Assembly (NCBI GenBank): GCA_015486845.1
Contig: WFQU01000108.1
Coordinates: 1 to 32,694 of the forward strand
DNA length: 32,694 nucleotides
Source: Anaerolineae bacterium
GTDB lineage: Bacteria; Chloroflexota; Anaerolineae; JAADDB01
Direction of reading: 5' to 3'
Position numbers and translations under genes: made by a program
Notes under the pieces: model-generated
What the model was told of the DNA's origin: nothing
Databases searched by the model: none
The model's input: the letters and a program-made list of their open reading frames with translations, nothing else
In this document: positions 25,157-32,560 of the stretch, in pieces
How positions within the stretch are numbered: position 1 is the first letter of the stretch
How the letters are laid out: the number at the start of each line of letters is the position of its first letter

Positions 25157-25804
25157 CAGTCCGGATGGAGGGCATTTTCATTCACTTGGTTGCCCCATTA
25201 GCCCGCTTAGGTCCCCTTTTTATGAAAATAAACCATGCAGTGCTATAGGCCTTTGCCAGCATCTCCTTCACTGCACATGATCTCTAACTGCCAAGAATCA
25301 ACGCGGGGGCGAAACGATAAACCCGTTGAAGTGGGTTGCTCACGCGATCATCAATAGACAACGCGTTTCAACGGTTCCCTTTCGTCAGGCGATGGATTGA
25401 TCCACGACTGCGCCAGATTGGCACAGTTGGCTCACAGGACAGAATCTGTACAAGGAAAGCGATGTGTGCTAACATCTATCGCCATGTGTGGAGAGATGAC
25501 TTGCCTGACATGTAGCCGGCACTTACTTTACGAGAAGGACATATCTACTACACGCAGGTCTGCCGGAGAACGTTTTTATATCTCACCAGTGAAATGCTTG
25601 TGTACTGCGCAAAGCTCTGGCGCAAAGTTGCCAGGAGCGCTAAGACGCAAAAAACACGAATATATTGTCCGTTAGGAGCGGAAGTGCGAGGAGAAAATAT
25701 AAAAACCTTTGCGGATAGGCTTCTTTGCGCCTCTGCGTTGTCTTTTTTGCTTCTGGCTTGTCCGGGGCAGGTTAGCCAACAGCATCATCTATCAGGAGTG
25801 ACGT
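25157..25804. other. Long spacer without a gene; worn repeats
   Basis: It holds a complementary pair, AACCCGTTGAA near 25320 and TTTCAACGGTT near 25366, around a short AT-rich middle; worn text of the type CGCAAAGTTGCCAGGAGCGC and TAAGACGCAAAAA (about 25620-25655); and CTTTGCGCCTCTGCGTTG (25723-25740). The short open frames lack ribosome sites and read through these repeats. Confidence 0.5.
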
Positions 25805-26851
25805 GTGTTATACGATGATCCAAATATGATCTCGATGTATTTACAATCGGCCATACAAGATTTTTTCGAGATTCACCAGATTGGGAAAAACGAAGGGACA
25901 ATTCTCTTTCAAGGGCGGTTGTTGATGGATTCAGCACACGCCTACAGTTTAGCCGAGCAACGATTCAAAGAATACAATTATACGCCGTTGTTGCGTCGGG
26001 AAAACGGTATTGACATGCTCTATGCCATGCCCGGCTTAATCACCCCGCGGCCTATAAAGATACGTACCAATATCATTTTACTAATCCTGACCATCCTTTC
26101 GACCATTTGGGCAGGAAGCCACCTGTACGAGACGAATAGTTGGCAGGAAAGTTTGCAATTGGGATTGCTCTTCGCAGCAAGCTTATTGGCAATTCTCGGC
26201 ATACACGAAATGGGGCACTACCTAACCGGCCGCCATCACAAAGTAGATGTGACGCCGCCTTATTTCATCCCGGTGCCATTTGGTTTAGGCACATTCGGCG
26301 CTTTCATCCAGATGCGATCGCCGACCAAAAACAAACGGGCTTTGTTCGATGTCGCTGTCGCAGGGCCGTTTGCCGGCTTCCTTGTGGCTTTGCCTTTGTT
26401 GATCATCGGCCTCCTTTTGAGCCCGTTGGTGCCGTACTCCGGCCGAGAACTATCAACCTCACTTTTAGTGAGCGGCTTAGAACATTTGCTGCGACCCCAT
26501 CCGGCCGGCTATGCCGTTTCGCTGCACCCGGTGGCATTGGCTGCGTACGTGGGAATGTGGGTCACGGCGATGAACCTAATCCCGGGCGGGCAATTGGACG
26601 GTGGCCATTTGATGTATGCCATAGCCGGCAAATGGACCCGCTGGATCAATATGGTCATCATCGGCATTATGGTCATTTTAGGTGCCGTGGCTTGGAGCGG
26701 TTGGTACATTTGGGGGTTCTTCATTCTTTTGAGCGGCCTCAATCACCCGCCGCCACTGGACGAAGTGACAAGGTTAGATGGCAAACGCACGGTAGTAGCG
26801 ATTTTGGCTTTAGTAGTCTTCGCTCTAACTTTTTCTCCATCCATTTTTTAG
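25805..26851 (+). CDS. Site-2 protease family zinc metalloprotease (M50)
   Basis: 348 residues, an intramembrane protease that cleaves substrates within the lipid bilayer, often to release regulators. The zinc-binding motif is HEMGH (His134-Glu135-His138), and the third ligand is Asp265 in NLIPGGQLDGGH. Several hydrophobic segments lie from residue 88 onward. An N-terminal cytoplasmic part of about 85 residues precedes them, as in the EGY1-like group, and there is no PDZ domain. The start is GTG at 25805, with AGGAG 6 nt upstream. It stands before the fabH unit on the same strand after an 85-bp gap. The substrate is unknown. Confidence 0.9.
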   Translation: MLYDDPNMISMYLQSAIQDFFEIHQIGKNEGTILFQGRLLMDSAHAYSLAEQRFKEYNYTPLLRRENGIDMLYAMPGLITPRPIKIRTNIILLILTILSTIWAGSHLYETNSWQESLQLGLLFAASLLAILGIHEMGHYLTGRHHKVDVTPPYFIPVPFGLGTFGAFIQMRSPTKNKRALFDVAVAGPFAGFLVALPLLIIGLLLSPLVPYSGRELSTSLLVSGLEHLLRPHPAGYAVSLHPVALAAYVGMWVTAMNLIPGGQLDGGHLMYAIAGKWTRWINMVIIGIMVILGAVAWSGWYIWGFFILLSGLNHPPPLDEVTRLDGKRTVVAILALVVFALTFSPSIF

Positions 26852-26874
26852 GCGCGCCGTATCCTACACGTTTG

Positions 26875-26883
26875 TGTTATAAC
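26875..26883 (+). promoter_or_regulatory. Candidate extended -10 promoter for fabH
   Basis: TGTTATAAC is an extended -10 (TG-n-TATAAC). No good -35 is seen. The implied start near 26890 would give a 47-nt leader ahead of the small ORF at 26937. Confidence 0.3.
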
Positions 26884-26936
26884 CGCCAGAGCACTTTTGT
26901 TCGTCGCGTGACACTAACAATTCAGAAGGGGAATTT

Positions 26937-27020
26937 ATGAAAGACGAACCATATACACGCTCCGGTCGGCGCTTACAATGCCTTCTTACTGATTGGTTGA
27001 CGATGGAGGCAATTTCATGA
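26937..27020 (+). CDS. 27-residue leader ORF overlapping fabH
   Basis: The ATG is preceded by AGAAGGGG with a 5-nt spacer. The ORF encodes MKDEPYTRSG-type hydrophilic sequence ending MEAIS, and its TGA overlaps the fabH ATG (ATGA, 27017-27020). fabH has its own GGAGG, located inside this frame. The arrangement fits a translated upstream ORF coupling translation to fabH. No repeated regulatory codons are seen. It may be a leader peptide of no separate function. Confidence 0.4.
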   Translation: MKDEPYTRSGRRLQCLLTDWLTMEAIS

Positions 27021-28294
27021 CCGTTTACTCCCGCATTATCGGTTGGGGAAAATACGTTCCACAGCGCGTGTTGACTAACGCGGATTTAGAAAAGATGGTC
27101 GAGACCAGTGATGCCTGGATTCGTAGCCGCACCGGCATCCAGGAACGACGGATAGTAGACGATCCAGATGAAAGCACGGCAACTTTAGCAACAAGAGCTG
27201 CTCGCCGGGCTTTAGCTAAAGCAAATGTCGATCCGGACAACTTGGACTTGATTATCGTTGCTTCTTCAACGCCAGACTATTCGTTCCCAGCAACGGCATG
27301 TTTAGTGCAAGACGCTTTGGGCGCCAGCCATGCTGGCGCTTACGATCTGAGTGCGGCGTGTTCTGGCTTTGTTTATGGTCTGGCCATGGCACACGGCCAG
27401 ATTGTGGCCGGATTAGCCAAGACGATATTGGTCATTGGTGCTGAGACCCTTTCTCGCATCACAGACTGGAGCGACCGCAACACGTGTGTGCTGTTCGGGG
27501 ATGGCGCTGGAGCGGTTGTGGTACAAGCCAGCGATCAACCAGGCGGTTTGCTCTCAGCGGTGCTCGGCTCCGACGGTTCCGGCGCTGATTTACTGATCGT
27601 GCCGGCCAGTGGTACCCGTTATCCAACGACTATGAAAACTGTGGCCAACGGTGATCATTACATCAAAATGGCCGGTCGTGAAGTGTTCCGTTTCGCCGTG
27701 CGGGTGATGGCTAATGCCACGAGGGAAGTCGTGCAAAAAGCAGGACTCACTTTGGAAGATGTCGACTGGATTATTCCACACCAGGCTAACGTGCGCATTA
27801 TCCAGGCTTCGGTTGTCCGACAGCTCAAATTCCCGGCTGACCGTGTCTACATGAACCTGGATCGTTACGGCAACACATCCACAGCTTCCATTCCCATTGC
27901 TTTAGTGGAAGCCATCGAAGAAGGCAAACTGAAAGCAGGCGATCATATCGTTTTTGTTGGCTTCGGCGGTGGATTGACTTGGGCCGCCGCTTTGCTGCAA
28001 TGGGGCGTTAAGACACCAAAGCCACCTTTACCCTGGCAAAAACGTATAGGCCTCACAATGCACTATCAACTGGCATTGTTGCGTTCTTTCTTGCGGCGTT
28101 GGCGGCGCAAAGTGATCGGATTCCTCTTTGGCTCGCCGGACACGGAAACGACCACGGAGAAGGTGTCAGCCCATGTCGATAAACTCGGCGATAAAGTGGG
28201 CGATCATGTTGCCAAAGTAAGCAGCAAAGTCTACAAAAAAGTAGAGAGTGATAAAACGACAGATACGGAACAAGAGCGAAAATCGCAGCACTAA
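27017..28294 (+). CDS. fabH: Beta-ketoacyl-ACP synthase III with C-terminal tail
   Basis: 425 residues; usual FabH enzymes are about 330. The enzyme condenses acyl-CoA with malonyl-ACP to start fatty acid synthesis. The triad is complete: Cys115 (LSAACSGF), His255 (IIPHQANVR) and Asn286 (RYGNTSTAS). The FGGGLTWAA end is normal. About 95 extra residues follow: a basic, partly hydrophobic stretch (HYQLALLRSFLRRWRRKVIGFLF), then a charged amphipathic segment with repeating HVDKLGDKVGDHVAKV wording. The tail could bind membrane or partners. The ATG at 27017 has GGAGG 7 nt upstream. Its role as the fatty-acid initiator is likely, but without other fab genes nearby a thiolase-family relative cannot be excluded. 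Confidence 0.9.
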   Translation: MTVYSRIIGWGKYVPQRVLTNADLEKMVETSDAWIRSRTGIQERRIVDDPDESTATLATRAARRALAKANVDPDNLDLIIVASSTPDYSFPATACLVQDALGASHAGAYDLSAACSGFVYGLAMAHGQIVAGLAKTILVIGAETLSRITDWSDRNTCVLFGDGAGAVVVQASDQPGGLLSAVLGSDGSGADLLIVPASGTRYPTTMKTVANGDHYIKMAGREVFRFAVRVMANATREVVQKAGLTLEDVDWIIPHQANVRIIQASVVRQLKFPADRVYMNLDRYGNTSTASIPIALVEAIEEGKLKAGDHIVFVGFGGGLTWAAALLQWGVKTPKPPLPWQKRIGLTMHYQLALLRSFLRRWRRKVIGFLFGSPDTETTTEKVSAHVDKLGDKVGDHVAKVSSKVYKKVESDKTTDTEQERKSQH

Positions 28295-28340
28295 CGAACG
28301 ATGCTATTGCCCATTAGCCCACATTAATCTTGCTTGGCGC

Positions 28341-28415
28341 CTGCGTTCGCAGCAACCTCCGCAAAGTCGACCTGCGCCGATTCAATTTTAAGTCCGTGCA
28401 GACTGAGGTTGCTGC
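28341..28415. repeat. Inverted repeat between convergent genes
   Basis: GCAGCAACCTC (28349-28359) pairs perfectly with GAGGTTGCTGC (28405-28415) across 45 nt, and a small hairpin CTGCGTTCGCAG sits at 28341-28352. It lies between fabH and the HAD gene, which converge. It lacks a T-run, so termination is uncertain. The inner text recalls the worn repeat at 18905-18990. Confidence 0.5.
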
Positions 28416-28444
28416 AATGTCACGGCCGGAAGCTGATGGCACAA

Positions 28445-29248
28445 TTACGGCAATAGCACCGTCAAGTCGGGAATAATTAGATCCGGAGGGGAAACCATAG
28501 CCAGTGCAGCCTCACGGCTGCTCACGCCAGTTTCCACGAAAATAGTGTGCAGGCCAACTCCCTTGGCGCCCTCGATGTCCGTTTCGATGCGATCGCCCAA
28601 CATAAATGTGTACGCCGGCGGGGTGCCCAGCCGGCGGAGCGCCTGCCGGAAGATTTCCGGCTGCGGCTTGCCGATGGTCAACGGCTGTTCGCCCGTCGTA
28701 GCGATGATGGCGGCACCAATGGCCCCGGCGCCGGGATGCAACCCATCCGGCATAGGATAATTGAGATCAGGATTAGTTTGCACGAAAAAGGCGCCCCGCT
28801 CTATGGCCAGGCTAGCCTCTTTGAGCTTGGCGTAAGTAAACTGCCGGTCAAAAGAGGAGACAACGATCTGGGCATTGTGCCCCGCTTCGACGGGCAAAAG
28901 CGCAAAACCGGCCTGCTCCAACGCTGTGCTGATACCCGCTTCTCCCACCACAAACACGGTTTGGCCGGGGGCTGCTTTTCGCAAATAGGATGCCGTCGCC
29001 AACGCCGAAGTGAAAATCTGCGCCTCGTGCGCTTCGATGTTCATAGCGGCCAGATGTTCAACATACATAGCCGGCGTTTTGCTGGCATTGTTGGTCAAAT
29101 AAAGGTAAGGCAAACCCCTTTTTTGCAACGCGGCGATAAAATCAGCCGCACCGGGTAGTGCTATCTGCCCTCGATATAAAACGCCATCCATATCGATAAG
29201 CAAACCGGCCGCTTCATCCCAAAAAGTGCTAACGTCCACTTTTACCAT
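28445..29248 (-). CDS. HAD-IIA family phosphatase (NagD/AraL-like)
   Basis: 267 residues, a cytoplasmic phosphatase of the HAD superfamily with a C2 cap, usually acting on small sugar or nucleotide phosphates. Motif I is LLIDMDGVLYRG (Asp19 nucleophile, Asp21), motif II is YLTNNAS, and motifs III/IV are IGKPQPEIF and MLGDRIETDIEGAK. The length is typical. Its ATG overlaps the end of the glycosyltransferase gene (ATGGTAA), so the pair is translationally coupled. The neighbour suggests a sugar-phosphate role, but the substrate is not established. Confidence 0.92.
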   Translation of the reverse strand: MVKVDVSTFWDEAAGLLIDMDGVLYRGQIALPGAADFIAALQKRGLPYLYLTNNASKTPAMYVEHLAAMNIEAHEAQIFTSALATASYLRKAAPGQTVFVVGEAGISTALEQAGFALLPVEAGHNAQIVVSSFDRQFTYAKLKEASLAIERGAFFVQTNPDLNYPMPDGLHPGAGAIGAAIIATTGEQPLTIGKPQPEIFRQALRRLGTPPAYTFMLGDRIETDIEGAKGVGLHTIFVETGVSSREAALAMVSPPDLIIPDLTVLLP

Positions 29249-30435
29249 GCCGATTGTGCCCTCTCTGTAACGATGCGCTGGTAAATTTCGATAGTCTGTT
29301 TAGCAATGCGGTCCCAACTGTATACCGTGCGGACACGTTGTTCCGCTTTAACCGCTCGCATTCGCGCCCATTCCGGATGCTGCAAAGTGTGCACGATGCC
29401 CCAGGCCACAGAATGCGGATCGCCGGGGTATACTGTGATTCCTGTTTCACCGTGTTGTACCACATCTTTGAGGCCACCGACTTCGCTCACTACAACGGGG
29501 CAGCCAGCAGCCATCGCTTCCAAAGCGACGATGCCGAACGGTTCGTACAGGCTGGGGAAAACAGCGACATCGGCCACTAAGTAAAGCCGATTACGATCTT
29601 CATCGCTGATAAAGCCGGTAAATGTCACCTTGTCGTTAATGCCCAGTTCCAGAACCCGGTCGCGCATTGCTGGAACCATTGCGCCCTTACCAGCCACAAC
29701 GAGGTGCGCTCCCGGAACTTGGCTTAGCACCCGCGGCATAGCTTCCACCAATGTGTCGAACCCCTTTTCGTGCACAATGCGGCCCACGGAAAAGATCAAT
29801 TTTTCGTTCTGGCGCACAAAGCGGCGCCGGAATGCGCTTAGATCCTGTACCCGCAGCCGATCAAACGGCGCCGGGTCAACACCATTAGGCACAACATCCA
29901 CCTTGTCTAAAGGCAGATTAAAATAGTTGCACACTTGGTCGACCATATACGCGCTGCAAACAATAACTCGCCATGCTTCGTAAGTCAACCACCACTCAGC
30001 AGCATTGATGCGGGTGGAACCATCTCCAGACAGAAATCCCCGCCCGCGGCCACGTTCTGTAGCATGAATAGTCGCTAAGAGAGGACACCGGTATTCGTGT
30101 TTCATTTCGACAGCGGAGAATGAAACCAGCCAGTCGTGAGCATGAATAATATCGAAGCTATCTTGTCGCGCAATGTAGCGGGCGTGCGCGGCTAAGTTGA
30201 TATTGGCACGGGCAACGCCGCCGTAAAGGTCAAAGTCGGGAGGGCGTTGCACATAAACGCGGTGAATCCTAAGCCGTCCATTTTCCTCTATCTCAGTTGG
30301 CCCTTCAAAACGCGGCGTGATCAAATCGACTTCAACGCCTTGTTTTAGTAGTGCGGGAATGAGTTCCCCGACATGTTTACCCAAGCCCCCAACCACATGG
30401 GGAGGATATTCCCAAGAAAACATCAAAATACGCAT
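29242..30435 (-). CDS. GT4 family glycosyltransferase (glycogen synthase-like)
   Basis: 397 residues, a GT-B fold retaining transferase. The N-terminal domain opens with MRILMFSWEYPPHVVGGLGKH, the phosphate-binding glycine loop typical of starch/glycogen synthase-like GT4 enzymes. The C-terminal domain has FSVGRIVHEKGFDTLVEAM and the EPFGIVALEA nucleotide-sugar motif (E-x7-E). No membrane segment is seen, so it is likely cytoplasmic, making a glucan or other glycoside. A purine-rich AAAGGG lies about 9 nt before the ATG. The HAD phosphatase gene overlaps its 3' end, and a CTCTGCGTTAG dispersed motif lies 30 bp upstream. Confidence 0.92.
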   Translation of the reverse strand: MRILMFSWEYPPHVVGGLGKHVGELIPALLKQGVEVDLITPRFEGPTEIEENGRLRIHRVYVQRPPDFDLYGGVARANINLAAHARYIARQDSFDIIHAHDWLVSFSAVEMKHEYRCPLLATIHATERGRGRGFLSGDGSTRINAAEWWLTYEAWRVIVCSAYMVDQVCNYFNLPLDKVDVVPNGVDPAPFDRLRVQDLSAFRRRFVRQNEKLIFSVGRIVHEKGFDTLVEAMPRVLSQVPGAHLVVAGKGAMVPAMRDRVLELGINDKVTFTGFISDEDRNRLYLVADVAVFPSLYEPFGIVALEAMAAGCPVVVSEVGGLKDVVQHGETGITVYPGDPHSVAWGIVHTLQHPEWARMRAVKAEQRVRTVYSWDRIAKQTIEIYQRIVTERAQSAW

Positions 30436-30464
30436 TGTTTTTACCCTTTCGGCACTGAAAATCC

Positions 30465-30477
30465 CTAACGCAGAGCC
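30465..30477 (-). repeat. CTCTGCGTTAG motif upstream of the glycosyltransferase gene
   Basis: On the minus strand GGCTCTGCGTTAG is identical over 13 nt to the copy before the alcohol dehydrogenase gene and has the same orientation toward the gene. GCGCGCGTTAGCGCGTCC lies further upstream. Confidence 0.55.
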
Positions 30478-30552
30478 GCCGCCATAATAATAGAATTAAG
30501 CGGCGCGCGTTAGCGCGTCCGGCGACCAAAGGGAGCAAATTTGAATAATTTG

Positions 30553-30846
30553 TTATGTGTTATTTTCATACCCCCTCATAACCTCTGCAACTTGGATCTT
30601 ATACCAGCTATACCACTTGGACTTACCCAACTCCTGAGCAGCGATATGCTCAGCATCGTTTTTCCACGCTTTTATTTGCTCTTGAGTTTTCCAGTAGGAA
30701 ATAGAAATCTCCTCATTATCCTCAGTAACTGAGGTGAACTCAGAGCACCCATATTTTTCAATAGCAAGCTGTCTCGTTCGCTTCGCGATTAGACTATATT
30801 CTTCATCCACCTGTGCAACTTTCGCCCTAAAAATGACAGCGTACAT
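30553..30846 (-). CDS. ABM-domain (antibiotic biosynthesis monooxygenase-like) protein
   Basis: 97 residues forming a single ferredoxin-like ABM domain. It shows MYAVIFRAKV at the first strand and ISYWKTQEQIKAWKNDAEH, the usual W-containing segment, then a C-terminal strand WYSWYKIQVAEV. Members act as small monooxygenases or heme/quinone-handling proteins, and many are uncharacterised. AAAGGA lies 5 nt before the ATG. The gene is clearly more AT-rich than its neighbours, with different codon use, which suggests recent transfer. It stands alone among repeats. Confidence 0.8.
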   Translation of the reverse strand: MYAVIFRAKVAQVDEEYSLIAKRTRQLAIEKYGCSEFTSVTEDNEEISISYWKTQEQIKAWKNDAEHIAAQELGKSKWYSWYKIQVAEVMRGYENNT

Positions 30847-30879
30847 TTAATCCTTTTTCTTACAAATATCAATAGCTTA

Positions 30880-31057
30880 GACGCTGCGCACGTAGATAAC
30901 AAACCGCTTTTTCGAAAAATAACTTTGCGATGCCGCAGACCCGCCCGGGGCTAAAGCCGCCGAGCTACATCCAGCCCAAGCCCGCTGAAGCGGGCTACAC
31001 CTCGGCCTCTTTTAAGGGGCTCGCCATTAGCGTAGCACGGAGCTTTGAGCTCCGTGC
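30880..31057 (+). repeat. Repeat cluster 3' of mltG
   Basis: It contains a worn GCAGAT-rich unit (30883-30902), the GC-rich hairpin pair with the exact 20-mer CCCGCCCGGGGCTAAAGCCG at 30940-30959 and AAGCCCGCTGAAGCGGGCT after it, and a perfect hairpin GCACGGAGCT/AGCTCCGTGC (31035-31057, loop TTG). The hairpin is 38 bp past the mltG stop and could stabilise or end that transcript, though without a T-run. Confidence 0.75.
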
Positions 31058-31095
31058 ACTCAGCCGGCCAACGACTTTGCTACCGGCCCCGGCTA

Positions 31096-32343
31096 CTATT
31101 TCCCTTGATAAAGTTGAATATTCTTTTGTTGCTCGGCCAGCGTTACGGCAAAAACATGACCGCCATCTCCACGCGCCACAAAGAAACAATATTGAGTCGC
31201 CGCGGGCTGTATGGCAGCTACAATTGCCGAGAGCCCAGGGCTGCAAATAGGGCCGGGGGGCAAGCCCGGATGCAAATAGGTGTTGTACGGACTTTGCACG
31301 CTGCTATAGGCTTCGATGGAAGGGGGTTTCCACCACCAATCCCCCGGTTTGCCTTTCGCATATTGCACCGTTGGATCGGCCTGCAGATAGCCCCCCGTTT
31401 CCGGGCAGAAACCGTCCACGCGGTTCCAATAGACGCTGGCAATCAACGGCCGCTCATCGGCCCGCTGCGCTTCACGCTCCACGATAGAAGCAATAATAAT
31501 GGCATCATGCAGCGAACGCCGGCGCTGGGCTACCGCCATGCGCATTTGTGGCGTGACCCGGGCATCAAATGTCGCTAACATCCTTTTGATAACAGCCAAC
31601 GGTTTCGAGCCCACGGCAACTTTGTAAGTTTCTGGAAAAAGGTAGCCCTCCAACGTGGACTGTCCCGAAAGCGTTTGCAAAAAAGCGTAACGGGTGCGCA
31701 AATCAGGAGGCAATAATTGGGGGTGTGCCGCCACATTCAGGAAATCCTGTCGGTCAATATTGGCCTCTTTGGCGAAAGATGCCGCCGTTTCCTCCATGCG
31801 CCATCCTTCTTTGATCGTCACGCTGACCTGTTGTACCTCACCGTGCTGCAATGCCCGAGCCAGCTCGGGGATGGTCATATTGCGGCGCAAAGTGAAATTA
31901 CCTGCTTCGATTTTGCTACTCAGCCCGTAATAGCGCAAGTAAAGCTCGAACAGCTTAGTATCTTGAACCAGGCCAAGATTGTGCAGGCGCTCCACCACCT
32001 GGCGAGCCGGCTCGCCCCGATTGACGCGAAAAGATACACTTTCCGACGATGTAGAAGGACGCGCGTCCAATTTAGCAGCTTGTGAGCTCAAATACCAGCC
32101 GGTTAAAGTCGTTTCCAACGAATCAATGCTCAAATGTTTCAACGGCGAATCTTGCGGCACGAGGGTACGAGGTGGTTCCGCGACCGCTTTCATTTCCCCT
32201 GCGAGCTGGTCTTGCACGATCAAGAGCATCAAAGCAAGCAGGCCAACGGTGACCAACGCTCCGCCGGCACGCAGCAACCAAGTGACAATACGGGAACGCG
32301 ATGTCACCTGTTTTTTTCGCTCTGGTTTATTCTTTTTACGCAT
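31096..32343 (-). CDS. mltG: Endolytic murein transglycosylase MltG
   Basis: 415 residues. It cleaves nascent peptidoglycan strands at the membrane and so sets glycan length. A basic cytoplasmic N-terminus (MRKKNKPERKK) and one transmembrane helix (about 25-45) precede a LysM-like segment (about 102-170) and the YceG/MltG catalytic domain. EGYLFPETY (232-240), IASIVEREA with the catalytic Glu289, LQADPTVQY, and NTYLHPGLPPGPICSPG are all present. The start at 32343 follows GGAG with a 7-nt spacer. The frame is open 57 codons further upstream, but that part is dispersed repeat and is rejected. Confidence 0.95.
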   Translation of the reverse strand: MRKKNKPERKKQVTSRSRIVTWLLRAGGALVTVGLLALMLLIVQDQLAGEMKAVAEPPRTLVPQDSPLKHLSIDSLETTLTGWYLSSQAAKLDARPSTSSESVSFRVNRGEPARQVVERLHNLGLVQDTKLFELYLRYYGLSSKIEAGNFTLRRNMTIPELARALQHGEVQQVSVTIKEGWRMEETAASFAKEANIDRQDFLNVAAHPQLLPPDLRTRYAFLQTLSGQSTLEGYLFPETYKVAVGSKPLAVIKRMLATFDARVTPQMRMAVAQRRRSLHDAIIIASIVEREAQRADERPLIASVYWNRVDGFCPETGGYLQADPTVQYAKGKPGDWWWKPPSIEAYSSVQSPYNTYLHPGLPPGPICSPGLSAIVAAIQPAATQYCFFVARGDGGHVFAVTLAEQQKNIQLYQGK

Positions 32344-32365
32344 GGTCAAACTCCATTTTATTCCT

Positions 32366-32560
32366 CTGAAAACAGGACCTCCTCTGAAAATAGAACGCTG
32401 ATCAACGCAGGCTACGCACGCAGATAAAAAACAATCCCCTTTTAGAAGTTCAACTTCTTCAAGAAGTTGAACTTCTAATCGACAGCGTTCTCCGCCCGAG
32501 CGCACGGGGGTCAAATCCCCGTGCTACGTCGCCAAGAAGCCCCCTAAAAGGGGGCTGGTG
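32366..32560 (+). repeat. Composite dispersed repeat upstream of mltG
   Basis: CCTCTGAAAA occurs twice (about 32367 and 32384), followed by the GCAGAT-rich unit (core at 32411, one mismatch), the double palindrome (32444-32476, loop TCA), the 27-bp linker to 32503, and two hairpins (CACGGGGGTCAAATCCCCGTG and AGCCCCCTAAAAGGGGGCT). 32397-32480 matches 1984-2067, and 32444-32503 matches 8001-8060. Confidence 0.85.

Noticed and set aside
32344-32514. 57-codon N-terminal extension of MltG
   Set aside because: It translates the double palindrome and GCAGAT repeat; a proper ribosome site supports the start at 32343.
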